The notes beneath the pieces were generated by a model. It made no database searches. It saw only the letters and a list, made by a program, of their open reading frames with translations, and was not told the origin of the DNA. Made by a program: the position numbers and the translations under genes. Shown piece after piece: positions 7,001-14,057 of a DNA stretch of 25,606 nucleotides (position 1 is the stretch's first letter; every line of letters begins with the position of its first letter). This stretch comes from UBA2279 sp034399355 (GTDB lineage: Bacteria > Actinomycetota > Coriobacteriia > Anaerosomatales > Anaerosomataceae): assembly GCA_034399355.1 (NCBI GenBank), contig JAXMMT010000041.1, positions 1-25,606 on the forward strand, in the 5' to 3' direction.

Positions 7001-7101
7001 CGACCAATAAGGCCAATATCTTCAGTGTCTACTTCATTGGTGGAACAGGCGCAGTATCTGACACGGTCCGTACTGCAGTGTTGGACGCTATCGCGAACTA
7101 A
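4069..7101 (+). CDS. Large secreted surface protein with FN3/Ig-like modules and three CWB2 repeats
   Basis: The product has about 1010 residues. The N-terminus is a signal peptide (RMRWSKK followed by a long hydrophobic core ending ATAATA). Next come Ser/Thr/Ala-rich beta-sandwich modules of fibronectin type III or bacterial Ig-like kind, separated by DxTxP linkers (DATAP, DTTIP, DSTAP, DSVTP, DKTDP). The last 300 or so residues are three CWB2 (PF04122) repeats, each opening with a (S/A)GxDRYxTA motif and carrying FPDAL/YADGL and xxGGTGxxx motifs. CWB2 domains hold proteins non-covalently to secondary cell-wall polymers, as in clostridial S-layer proteins. TTG 4069 is chosen because AAAGGAG (4054-4060) lies eight bases upstream; GTG 4051 is possible but has no ribosome binding site. 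The modules are likely extracellular spacers, adhesins or glycan binders; no enzyme domain is visible. Confidence 0.9.
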   Translation: MKSVIRMRWSKKTVALVAVAALFVLVGGALVATAATAPTALTATDTGLSYRVRLVWDGTGVLDTDVTIQQKEVTASNWTTVTSTVTTLSPYIYAETNTSGECTVTGLTNTVEYFFRIKAAGAADSTYIDSAVVIPTDATAPRAPVITVGPRGNLNDPWYSTIPTYSVAATDTSPIKSVEVSVNGTSTPVTVSNNTSTTVGLAGGVNGLYARATDHYDNVSAWSAVTTISVDTTIPTVPGTPVLTLLPGRVIRATWAASTDAESGVSTYTVFYWQSGVATATVTTAASSLTATFAASVDATVCYASVSATDLAGRGSAGSAITTAMADSTAPTVDILGDSDTWSKTSMTATITATDTNSGLASAKYRWYLNSVGATGTFTTIPVTAATTATVTMTAPEGMYDLEVVAVDVAGNITTDTANPYYNDSVTPVTSVTTSPTAANGANGSWTTTPTLVVAVADVPAGTAFTTYARWNSEATATIHASDAATTAVTAPVVPSVNGTHTLYYWSLDSATNTETVKTMVFVVNLNQPLATISLSGTMSGLWYNGTTVATASIAATTNGGTAIANTFYNYDAESTWTTYTAAFELREGVHTLNAYSVDASGVAGGVASKAYKYDKTDPVAVNILPLQTAIANPTLTVSVTDSGSGPASGSMALSFEATANLVATTGSMSYQFTQPLVMGENLVKVTVTDVAGNVSDPAYLTVTRGTYVPTTELSGTDRYDTAILASKAAFADGSAQTVVIARGDLFPDALGGSALAGAVNGPLLLTRTASLPTGVLAELTRLGATKVYVLGGTGAVSAAAFTELASFNATRIAGVDRYATALAVAEETIDVLGVDYTGKAFMATGANFPDALGAAPIAYAKGMPIILAKSDGTYSLPDAVTTVKILGGTGVLPATVEIALDTKLDGVRLAGVDRYDTAAKVAAYGVSLGMQWDGVGIATGADYADGLSGGVMLGAKNSVMLLTPSTALSSYTATALSTNKANIFSVYFIGGTGAVSDTVRTAVLDAIAN

Positions 7102-7130
7102 GCGTCACAAGAGTTCAACTGCCTTACGGT

Positions 7131-7166
7131 AGAGGGGCGTGGAAGCAACAGCTTCCGCGCCCCTCT
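7131..7166 (+). terminator. Intrinsic terminator of the CWB2 gene
   Basis: AGAGGGGCGTGGAAGC (7131-7146) pairs with GCTTCCGCGCCCCTCT (7151-7166) around the loop AACA, giving 16 pairs with one G-U. CTTTGTC follows. It lies 30 bases after the stop codon. Confidence 0.85.
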
Positions 7167-7242
7167 CTTTGTCGTCTAAAGCCGAGCGCGATACTTAGGG
7201 TGCCCCGGGAGGAAAGGTCGCGAAGTGGGGGCCGCCGGATAC

Positions 7243-7620
7243 CTACGAAGCTCCGGCAGTGTCAGTCGTGGACTGTCCGCCGTCGGCAACCGTCGCGGTC
7301 CACTGGGTCCCGTCCCAGTATCGGAGCTCGTGTCTGCTGGTGGGGTCCGGGAACCAGCTTGCCGCTATCGGAGCTGGTGCGGTTGCCGCGACTGCAGTTC
7401 CGCCAAGGCGGCTCTCAAGCTCTTTGATGCGTGGGCGCAACGCCATCTTTGGGCCGGCGCCGAAGACGCCATGCATCGGGTCGAGTTCGCCGCCGTATAC
7501 TCCCGGTACAAGCGACACGCCCGCGGTCCAGGCCTCGATGTGGACGGTGCCATCGTTCGCCACATCGGCTTTGATGAACTGAGGGTTCACGAGTGCGCCG
7601 AAGCCCTTGCGCCACACCAT
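7243..7620 (-). CDS. DUF2510-domain protein of unknown function
   Basis: The product has 125 residues. The C-terminal part (about residues 87-112) holds SWFPDPTSRHELRYWDGTQW, a DUF2510 motif (WxPDPxxxxxxRYWDGxxW). This small domain is common in actinobacterial membrane or secreted proteins. The N-terminal 80 residues contain Gly-rich and Val-rich stretches that I do not recognise. No signal peptide or membrane helix is evident. The ATG at 7620 follows a strong minus-strand ribosome binding site (AAGGGGGG). It stands alone, with the CWB2 terminator beyond its 3' end and the MFS gene divergent. DUF2510 itself has no established activity; it may bind another surface component. Confidence 0.75.
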   Translation of the reverse strand: MVWRKGFGALVNPQFIKADVANDGTVHIEAWTAGVSLVPGVYGGELDPMHGVFGAGPKMALRPRIKELESRLGGTAVAATAPAPIAASWFPDPTSRHELRYWDGTQWTATVADGGQSTTDTAGAS

Positions 7621-7818
7621 TTCCCCCCTTGTCTTGAGTCTGCAGGGACGATACCCGCATCACCACATGCACAATCCCCGGAATGTCGGAACACTCGGTG
7701 GTCTCCCGTCTTTCTCGCAAGGAACCCGAGTTTTTCACGCGTCGGTGACGCCATTGCGGGAATCCTCTAGGTGAGGACCTGCCTGATCTGGAGACCGATC
7801 ATGTGACAGGAGGACACC

Positions 7819-7923
7819 GTGGAGCGTCTCGTCTCATTGGACGCAATGCCCGATGCAGAGCGCGGACTTGTCGGCGGGAAGGCGAAACGTGCCATCCGCG
7901 CCGTCGAGGACGCGCTGTGGTGA
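7819..7923 (+). CDS. 34-codon ORF coupled to the MFS gene
   Basis: GTG 7819 follows a perfect AGGAGGA (7808-7814), and the ORF runs 34 codons to a TGA at 7921-7923. That stop overlaps the MFS start as GTGGTGA. The peptide begins MERLVSLDAM and continues with GLVGGKAKRAIR and an acidic/hydrophobic end. The GLVGGKA piece recalls the N-terminus of pyruvate phosphate dikinase/PEP synthase proteins, so it may be a remnant of one. The strong ribosome binding site compared with the weak one for the transporter suggests it drives translation of the transporter by coupling. It could also be a true small protein. Confidence 0.5.
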   Translation: MERLVSLDAMPDAERGLVGGKAKRAIRAVEDALW

Positions 7924-9182
7924 CCGACTGGCGGCCGAGGTGGACCAGCACGACGGCGTGGATACTCTACGACATGGCCAACACGGTCTTCGCGCTGGGT
8001 GTAGGGAGTCGCTACTTCGGACTGTGGGTCGTTGAGGCTCAGGGACGTCCTGACTCCTATATCGGTCTCGCCACCATCGTCGCGATGGTCGTCGTCATCC
8101 TGGTCGCGCCGTGGATCGGTGCGCTGTCGGACCACTTCGGGAAGCGGCGGTGGCTGCTTACGGCTCTCACGCTTGTCGCGGTGACGGCGACAGCGTTCCT
8201 CGCATCGGGCGATGTCACGACGTCTCTGGCACTCTACGCCGCCGGCACAGTGGCCTTTCATCTGGCGACGGTCGTCTACGACGCGATGCTGACCGACGTG
8301 AGCACTACCCGGACGAGAGGTCGGATTTCCGGCCTTGGGGTGGCAGTGGGCTATCTCGGTTCGCTGACTGCGCTCGGCATCGGCGCGCTGCTGCTCGGTC
8401 GGTTTGGATACGCGGTGGTCTTCCGAGGGCTTGCGGTCGCGTTCCTCGCATTTGCGCTGCCCGCCTTCTTTCTCATCCGCGAGCGTCCGCGTGCCCGGCG
8501 GCAGGGTCGTCCGCCGGGGATCCTCGAGTCGCCGCGATTGCTGGTGGATGCATGGAGGGTTGCCGCGCGCTATCGGGGTGTCGTGCCGTTCCTTTTCGGC
8601 CGCTTCCTGTACACCGACGCCATCAACACGTTCTTCTTGTTCAACGCCATCTACGTGAAGAGTGAACTCGGCTATACCGACGGGCAGACGGATGTGGTTG
8701 CCGCGCTCTCGGTCACCGCGGCGGTGGCGGGGTCGCTCATCGGCGGGCGGCTGGTGGACTTGATCGGCCCCCGGCGTGTCCTCCATGCGGGGCTCTACGC
8801 ACTGATGGTCAGTGTGATCACCGCGGTTGCTGCGGCCGTCGCGCACGTGCCGGCCCTCGGCGTCGCCGCCGGCCTGACGGGCGGTCTCGGCATCGGCGCG
8901 ACCTGGACATCCGATCGCGTCTACATGACGTGTGTTTCGCCTCCCCGGCACCTGGGCGAGCTGTTCGGGCTGTATGCGTCGGTGGGTCGGTTCGCGACGG
9001 TGCTCGGCCCGATCATGTGGGCGCTCATAGTCGACGTCATCGGCTGGGGTCGGCCCGCAGCCCTCGGCATCCTCGGCATCTTCCTGCTCTTCGCGCGCGC
9101 GGTGCTTGGATCCGTCGATGACGTTTCGCGAATATGGAGCGCCGAGGAGGGCGATGCCGCGCAGTTGGTGGGTCTCGCTTAG
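7920..9182 (+). CDS. MFS transporter, UMF1/Atg22-like
   Basis: The product has 420 residues with about 12 hydrophobic helices. The opening segment WILYDMANTVFALGV is characteristic of the UMF1 (COG2270, Atg22-like) branch of the major facilitator superfamily. The loop between helices 2 and 3 carries the MFS signature GALSDHFGKRRW. It should move a small solute across the cytoplasmic membrane; family members have been linked to amino-acid or sugar export, but the substrate cannot be read from sequence. GTG 7920 (or the adjacent GTG 7917) is chosen because GAGGA at 7906-7910 lies upstream and the in-frame extension from 7803 is Arg/Cys-rich and unlike a transporter. Its stop codon interlocks with that of the convergent rtcB gene. 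Confidence 0.85.
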   Translation: MTDWRPRWTSTTAWILYDMANTVFALGVGSRYFGLWVVEAQGRPDSYIGLATIVAMVVVILVAPWIGALSDHFGKRRWLLTALTLVAVTATAFLASGDVTTSLALYAAGTVAFHLATVVYDAMLTDVSTTRTRGRISGLGVAVGYLGSLTALGIGALLLGRFGYAVVFRGLAVAFLAFALPAFFLIRERPRARRQGRPPGILESPRLLVDAWRVAARYRGVVPFLFGRFLYTDAINTFFLFNAIYVKSELGYTDGQTDVVAALSVTAAVAGSLIGGRLVDLIGPRRVLHAGLYALMVSVITAVAAAVAHVPALGVAAGLTGGLGIGATWTSDRVYMTCVSPPRHLGELFGLYASVGRFATVLGPIMWALIVDVIGWGRPAALGILGIFLLFARAVLGSVDDVSRIWSAEEGDAAQLVGLA

Positions 9183-10339
9183 CCCTTCACGACGCCGATC
9201 GGAACCAGTCGGATGCGCGGTTCGACGAGGTCCTCCTGCCAGCGCATGACGTCCTCGATGTCCTTGTAGGCCTCCGGCGCCTCCTCGGCCACATCGCGCG
9301 TGCTTGCCGAGACGAGTTTGACGCCGCGCTGCTCGAGCTCGGCGAGCACGTGTTCACGGGATAGCGATCGGATGGCGGCCTTGCGGCCCATCGTTCGCCC
9401 CGCTCCGTGGCTGCAGGATTCGAACGCGTCGGGATTCTCGCGACCGGAGCCGATGTAGGAGGCCGTACCCATGGAGCCGGGCACGACAACGATACCTTGC
9501 GCTCGCACGGCGCCCTTGCGGTGCACGATCACCTTCTTGCCGAAGTGCTCCTCTGCGGCGGCATAGTTGTGATGGACGTCGACGGCGGGATCCGGCCGCA
9601 TCGAGGGGAATCGGCGTGAGATCACCGCCTGCACGGCCTCGGCGATCAGTCGTCGGTTCTCGCGCGCGAAGCGCAGACACCAGCCCATGACGGCGAGGTA
9701 CTCGGTGCCCGGCTCCTCGTCGATGGCGAGGTGCGCAAGACCCCACTCGCGTGGGACCTCCGAGCGCAGGCGCCGGTTCTCATCCCGGGCCACACGGTCG
9801 TAGTGTTCGGCCATCTTCTTGCCCACGTTCCGCGATCCGGTGTGGACCATCGCCCACACGATGCCTGCCGAGTCCACCTGGAGCTCGATGAAGTGATTGC
9901 CGCCGCCAAGCGTCCCTATTTGACGCTCAGCGTTGGCGACTTCGCGGCGTAGGATCGGAACATCCGGGACCTCGTCGAACACGCCCGTGCGATCGACCTG
10001 GCTCTGCTCGTGCCAGTGGAATCCCTGGGGCACGGCACGTTGGATACTGGCGAGGACGGCATCGCGCACGGGCATCAGCTCGTCGGCAGGTACGTTCGTG
10101 CGCCACGCGCGCATACCACAGCCGATGTCGAGGCCCACCGCGTGCGGTATGACCTGTCCCTCGGCAGCCAGTACCCCCCCGATCGGCATGCCGTAGCCGA
10201 CATGTGCGTCGGGCATCAGTGCGATATGCCTGCTAGCGAACGGCAGGTTCGCGAGATTCCGCGCCTGGGCGAGCGTGGGCTCGTCGGCGGACTCACCCCA
10301 TACCAGGATGGGGACGCGTTCGGTGTCGATGGTCTTCAC
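9179..10339 (-). CDS. rtcB: RNA-splicing ligase RtcB
   Basis: The product has 386 residues. RtcB joins 2',3'-cyclic phosphate (or 3'-phosphate) ends of RNA to 5'-hydroxyl ends, using GTP and manganese, for tRNA repair and other RNA healing. Visible features are the metal-binding Asp71 and Cys74 (GLDIGCGM), His149 (GGGNHF), His166 (VHTGSRN), the HHN motif at 256-258, and the guanylylated His311 (SCSHGAGR). Family members are about 380-480 residues, so this is a compact but complete form. GTG 10339 follows AGGGAG at seven bases. No archease, RtcA or RtcR gene is adjacent. The gene overlaps the end of the MFS gene by four bases tail to tail, and is divergent from yqeY. Confidence 0.95.
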   Translation of the reverse strand: MKTIDTERVPILVWGESADEPTLAQARNLANLPFASRHIALMPDAHVGYGMPIGGVLAAEGQVIPHAVGLDIGCGMRAWRTNVPADELMPVRDAVLASIQRAVPQGFHWHEQSQVDRTGVFDEVPDVPILRREVANAERQIGTLGGGNHFIELQVDSAGIVWAMVHTGSRNVGKKMAEHYDRVARDENRRLRSEVPREWGLAHLAIDEEPGTEYLAVMGWCLRFARENRRLIAEAVQAVISRRFPSMRPDPAVDVHHNYAAAEEHFGKKVIVHRKGAVRAQGIVVVPGSMGTASYIGSGRENPDAFESCSHGAGRTMGRKAAIRSLSREHVLAELEQRGVKLVSASTRDVAEEAPEAYKDIEDVMRWQEDLVEPRIRLVPIGVVKG

Positions 10340-10564
10340 GGTTCACTCCCTACGGGGTTCGTACCCCACCGAAGGAAACCGACGGGTCGATGACGCCGGC
10401 ATGCTGTTCGCGAAGCGAGGGCTGCAATCGAGTTCATGCGGAGGTCGTTGATCATGAAGAATAGAAGTGCGTTTTCTACGCCGACGTAAGCGGTACCGAA
10501 GCGCGCTGTCGTGGTACGTTCTGTGACAGCAGATATGCCCCGCGCGTCTGGAACGGAGCAGCAC

Positions 10565-11008
10565 ATGGACAAGCAGCTTATCGCCACCGAGATCACGAAA
10601 GCGATGCGCGCCCGCGACAAGCCGCGCCTTGCGATTCTAAGGCTCGTGAAGAACGAGATCGACATGCGCGAAAAGGACGCCAAGCGTGAGTTCACCGACG
10701 AAGAGGTCCTCTCGGCGTTCAAGAAGGTACTCAAGCAGACGGGCGAGACGCTCGAGGGCTCGATCAAGGTTGGTACGAACGCCGAGCGCACGGCGCTGCT
10801 CAAGCAGCAGGTCGAGATCCTGAACGGCTACCTGCCCACACAGGTCGCGGGCGACGAGTTACTCGCGATCATCGACCGCGTTCTCGCCGATGGTGGGTTC
10901 ACGGAGAAGCGCGACATGGGCAAGGCGATCGGGCTCGTAGTGGCCGAGACGTGCGGCAACTGCGACAAGGCCGAGGTCGCCCGCATCATCGGCACGAGGC
11001 TCGGCTAG
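10565..11008 (+). CDS. yqeY: GatB/YqeY domain protein
   Basis: The product has 147 residues, the usual length of stand-alone YqeY. The helical N-terminal part (MRARDKPRLAILRLVKNEID) and C-terminal part (YLPTQV...MGKAIG) match the YqeY domain. This domain is homologous to the tRNA-binding tail of GatB, the B subunit of Asp-tRNA(Asn)/Glu-tRNA(Gln) amidotransferase. Function of the free protein is uncertain; tRNA binding is inferred from the fold. ATG 10565 is preceded by GGAG (10555-10558). It appears monocistronic; a hairpin (11045-11062) lies downstream. Confidence 0.92.
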   Translation: MDKQLIATEITKAMRARDKPRLAILRLVKNEIDMREKDAKREFTDEEVLSAFKKVLKQTGETLEGSIKVGTNAERTALLKQQVEILNGYLPTQVAGDELLAIIDRVLADGGFTEKRDMGKAIGLVVAETCGNCDKAEVARIIGTRLG

Positions 11009-11044
11009 ATGGCAAGTGACGCGCTTGAGACGCGTATCGAGGGG

Positions 11045-11062
11045 TACCGAGTTTCCTCGGTA
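11045..11062. promoter_or_regulatory. Hairpin between yqeY and the histidine kinase gene
   Basis: TACCGAG (11045-11051) and CTCGGTA (11056-11062) form a perfect inverted repeat with the loop TTTC. There is no T run after it, so as a terminator it would be weak. It ends 20 bases before a TATACT -10-like box at 11083-11088, so it could instead be an operator overlapping the kinase promoter. Confidence 0.4.
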
Positions 11063-11113
11063 GGACATTCTTAAGGCGGTGCTATACTCGGAGCGGCTGG
11101 CATAGGGGGACGC

Positions 11114-12790
11114 ATGGAGCCGCTGGCGAGGGGATTGTTGAGCGCTGCAGAGATTGATGCTCTAGAGCGCCTTCTTGTCGAGGGCGAAGACTGGATCGTG
11201 CAGCGCGTCATCGACTACGCGACCGAGTTGGGCTACGCGAAGTACGCGTCGTCTGTGCGCGAGGCGTGGTGCGTCGCCGTCAGAGGCCTGACGACCTCAT
11301 TCATAGAGGCGCTACGGCACCACAGCGGCAATCTTGAGATTCACGCCGATGAGGACGTGTGCGAGGACCCCGCTATCAGCTTCGGCATACGAGAGGCTGG
11401 CCTCCATCGTTCGCGGGGTGTCGATTTCAGCATGTTTCTCGGCCTGATGAAGTACAACGAGCAGGCATTCACCGATTTCATAGATGAGCACGTCACGAAC
11501 GCATACAAACGTCGCCACTACTGCCAACTCGTGAAGCGCCTCTTCGACCGCATCGAGATAGGGTTCTCGGCGGAGTGGTCGGGGCTGAGCGCAGAGAAAG
11601 CTGTGGAGGAGTTGCGCGAACGCAACGTCCTCATGACGACCGAGAAGGACCTCTACCTGCGCTTCTTCGAGACCGTGAACGTGCCGATGATCGTGCTCGA
11701 CTTAGACGGCCGCGTCAAGAACCTGAATGCGAGTGCTGCATCGATGTTCGGCATCGAGGGCGTCGAAGGTTCCGTCTACTACTCTCGCGCCGGAGCGGAT
11801 GCATCGTTCGCGCCGCTGTCCGAGGACATTGAGCGGTTCATCGCGAACGGTGGCGTCGAGACGATGCTTGACCGGACGCTGGAGACGGCAGATGGCTTGC
11901 GGCACTTTACCATCCGGATACAGGGGCTGGTCAACGTCGCGGGCGAGTGCACCGACATCATCATCGTCATGGGAGACGTGACCAACCGCCGACAGCTCGA
12001 GTTGGAGTTGGAGCAGAAGGTTGCCGAGCGGACCGAGGATCTCGAGCGTGCAAACCAGGAGCTGGTGTGCGCTAACCAGGTGAAGAGCGAGTTCCTTGCG
12101 GCCATGAGCCATGAGTTGCGCACGCCACTGAACTCGGTCCTCGGCTTCTCTACGCTGATGCGCCGGGGTCTTGCCGGGCCCGTCAATGAGGAGCAGGAAC
12201 GCCAGCTCGGCATGATCGTGTCCTCCGGAGAGCACCTGCTCCGGCTCGTGAACGACGTTCTCGACCTCGCGGCAGTGGAGGCGGGGCGTCTCCAGATCAT
12301 GCCGACCGAGTTCGAGTTGTCGGGGCTGTGCGCCTCGATGGCCGGGATGCTTCGCCCGCTGGCTGACGCGCAGGGTATCGAGTTGCGCTGTGGCCCGAGC
12401 TGCGACGAGACGCAGGTCTTCGCCGACCGGGACAAGGCGATGCAGATCCTGCTCAATCTCACCTCGAATGCAATCAAGTTCACCGATCACGGCTATGTGG
12501 ACATCTCCTGCACCCTGGATACGGAGCGCGATCTTGCGTTCGTCTCGGTCAGCGACTCAGGGCGCGGTATCGCTGCGGAGGACTTCGAACACATCTTCGA
12601 CGACTTCCGGCGAGGCGTGCCCACCGTCGCGCACGGCGGCGAAGGCATCGGACTCGGGCTCGCCATTTCCCGACGGCTGGCGCGGCTGCTGGGAGGCGAC
12701 ATCGAGCTTGATAGCGTGCTCGGCGAGGGCTCGACGTTCACACTCGTGCTTCCGACCCGGTACGTTGCCGAGGAGGCCGAACCGGCCTAG
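11114..12790 (+). CDS. PAS-containing soluble sensor histidine kinase
   Basis: The product has 558 residues and no transmembrane segment. Residues 1-160 are a helical N-terminal domain with many His/Cys residues (for example RHHSGNLEIH and HYCQLV). I do not recognise it firmly; it resembles RsbR-N-type or globin-like sensor helices. A PAS domain (about 175-290) follows, then a coiled coil (293-325), the HisKA domain with phospho-acceptor His333 (SHELRTPLN), and the HATPase_c domain: N box NLTSNAIKF (448-456), G1 DSGRGI (481-486), G2 GEGIGLGL (509-516). It senses a cytoplasmic signal and autophosphorylates. No response-regulator gene is adjacent, so it is an orphan kinase. ATG 11114 has AGGGGGA just upstream. 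Its stop interlocks with that of the convergent thioesterase gene. Confidence 0.92.
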   Translation: MEPLARGLLSAAEIDALERLLVEGEDWIVQRVIDYATELGYAKYASSVREAWCVAVRGLTTSFIEALRHHSGNLEIHADEDVCEDPAISFGIREAGLHRSRGVDFSMFLGLMKYNEQAFTDFIDEHVTNAYKRRHYCQLVKRLFDRIEIGFSAEWSGLSAEKAVEELRERNVLMTTEKDLYLRFFETVNVPMIVLDLDGRVKNLNASAASMFGIEGVEGSVYYSRAGADASFAPLSEDIERFIANGGVETMLDRTLETADGLRHFTIRIQGLVNVAGECTDIIIVMGDVTNRRQLELELEQKVAERTEDLERANQELVCANQVKSEFLAAMSHELRTPLNSVLGFSTLMRRGLAGPVNEEQERQLGMIVSSGEHLLRLVNDVLDLAAVEAGRLQIMPTEFELSGLCASMAGMLRPLADAQGIELRCGPSCDETQVFADRDKAMQILLNLTSNAIKFTDHGYVDISCTLDTERDLAFVSVSDSGRGIAAEDFEHIFDDFRRGVPTVAHGGEGIGLGLAISRRLARLLGGDIELDSVLGEGSTFTLVLPTRYVAEEAEPA

Positions 12791-13284
12791 ACGTCCACCT
12801 CGTCGGGGCGCGGTCGCTCGTCTGCGAACCACTCCGACTCGAAGTCCCCTTCGGCGATCCGGCCGATCGGTAGCCGCATGTAGCGGCCCGAGGCTTCGAC
12901 TGCGATGGTGCCGTCCTCCAGTACGATCTCCCCGGTACCCTCGAACAACCTGCCCGAGTCTTTCGTGACGCGCGCAATCACCCGAATGTCCGTGTTCAGC
13001 GGCACAGGCTTGCGGAAGCGCATCGAAAGCTCGACCGTGACGCCCCATGCGCCGTGGTCACTGATGCTGATGACCCGCCCGATCGTCTCGTCGAGGATTG
13101 TTGAAGCGATGCCGCCGTGCAGTCGTCCCGGATAGCCCTGGTGATGCTCGAGTGGCCTGAAGATGCCCAGCAGCTCGCCGTTCTCGAGTTCGTAGAAGCG
13201 GGCGTGCAGACCAGCATCGTTCTGCGTACCGCAGACCATGCACATGCGACTGATGTTCTGTGCTCTGATGACCTGCTGCTTCAC
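12787..13284 (-). CDS. PaaI-like hotdog-fold thioesterase
   Basis: The product has 165 residues. The motif HGGIASTILDETIG (residues 56-69) is the hotdog helix and catalytic loop of PaaI/4HBT-type acyl-CoA thioesterases, with His56-Gly-Gly and acidic Asp65/Glu66 as likely catalytic residues. A short N-terminal CMVCGTQNDAGL element (Cys15, Cys18) is common in this subgroup. It probably hydrolyses an acyl- or aryl-CoA thioester; the acyl group is not predictable. GTG 13284 follows GGAGAAG on the minus strand. The gene is transcribed away from tdk. Bases 13035-13057 recur exactly in the tdk upstream region. Confidence 0.85.
   Translation of the reverse strand: MKQQVIRAQNISRMCMVCGTQNDAGLHARFYELENGELLGIFRPLEHHQGYPGRLHGGIASTILDETIGRVISISDHGAWGVTVELSMRFRKPVPLNTDIRVIARVTKDSGRLFEGTGEIVLEDGTIAVEASGRYMRLPIGRIAEGDFESEWFADERPRPDEVDV
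13035..13057. repeat. 23-bp exact direct repeat, copy A (inside thioesterase gene)
   Basis: These 23 bases occur again at 13376-13398 in the same direction. Here they encode, on the minus strand, the thioesterase residues HGAWGVT. Similarity stops at both ends, so this is not a gene duplication. Confidence 0.85.
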
Positions 13285-13375
13285 GAGCGCTTCTCCGTCT
13301 CATCTGGGTCCGCATGTGTCATCGAACCTCCAGCACGCCGGGGGCGTCCCACCAATGATAGCGCTCACGGTGCCT

Positions 13376-13398
13376 CCGTGACGCCCCATGCGCCGTGG
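13376..13398. repeat. 23-bp exact direct repeat, copy B (upstream of tdk)
   Basis: This exact copy of 13035-13057 lies in the divergent tdk/thioesterase intergenic region, 341 bases away. It sits about 90 bases before the tdk start, where a promoter or operator would be. Confidence 0.85.
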
Positions 13399-13484
13399 CG
13401 TGCTGCTGGTAGTATGGGATCGTGCCGAGAATTTCTCCCACGTGTGACCGTTCGCGCCGTATGTGTGCAACCCGAGGAGGTACC

Positions 13485-14057
13485 GTGTCTCAGAGATACG
13501 GTCGACTGCATGTGATCGCCGGCTGCATGAGCAGCGGCAAGACCGGCGAACTCATCCGCCTGCTATCTCGCCACGCGGTCATCGGCGACACGATGGTGAT
13601 CTACAAGCACTCGGTGGACTCCCGTGACGGCTGCAAGGCGCGCTCCCGTCTCGGCACAGAGATGGAGGCGCTCGTTGTCTCTGGGCCTGCCGAGATCAGC
13701 GGCGACGGTTGCCGCGTGGTGGCCATCGAAGAGGCGCAGTTCTTCGGGGACGGTCTTGCGCTAAAGGTGCTGGAGCTTCTGGCTGAAAGTCGCGAGGTCT
13801 ACGTCACCGGTCTCAATCAAGACTTCCGTGGCGAGCCCTTTGGCGTGATGCCCGCGCTTATGGCGCTTGCCGATGAGCTCTCGTTGCTGACCGCGATCTG
13901 CCAGAAGTGCCACGGCGTCGCCACGCGCACGCAGCGCGTGGTGGACGGAGCTCCCGCGTCCTGGGACTCGCCGACCGTACTCGTGGGTGGCGCCGACTAC
14001 TACGAGGCGCGCTGCCCCGACTGCCATGAGGTTCCGGGACGGTCGGAGGTCCGATGA
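13485..14057 (+). CDS. tdk: Thymidine kinase, type II
   Basis: The product has 190 residues. It phosphorylates thymidine to dTMP in nucleoside salvage. The P loop is GCMSSGKT (13-20). The Walker B/catalytic motif reads IEEAQFF (81-87), with Glu83 as the expected base and Glu82 in the place usually occupied by Asp. A zinc site is formed by CQKC (139-142) and CPDCH (177-181), and the thymidine-binding lasso lies near GADYYEARC. GTG 13485 is chosen because GAGGAGG (13474-13480) precedes it; the in-frame extension from 13422 does not look like the family. The stop overlaps the next start as ATGA. Confidence 0.93.
   Translation: MSQRYGRLHVIAGCMSSGKTGELIRLLSRHAVIGDTMVIYKHSVDSRDGCKARSRLGTEMEALVVSGPAEISGDGCRVVAIEEAQFFGDGLALKVLELLAESREVYVTGLNQDFRGEPFGVMPALMALADELSLLTAICQKCHGVATRTQRVVDGAPASWDSPTVLVGGADYYEARCPDCHEVPGRSEVR

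Noticed and set aside
7767..8951. 394-codon open frame antisense to the MFS gene
   Set aside because: Arg/Asp/His-rich product without hydrophobic core or motifs; the plus-strand transporter explains the region.
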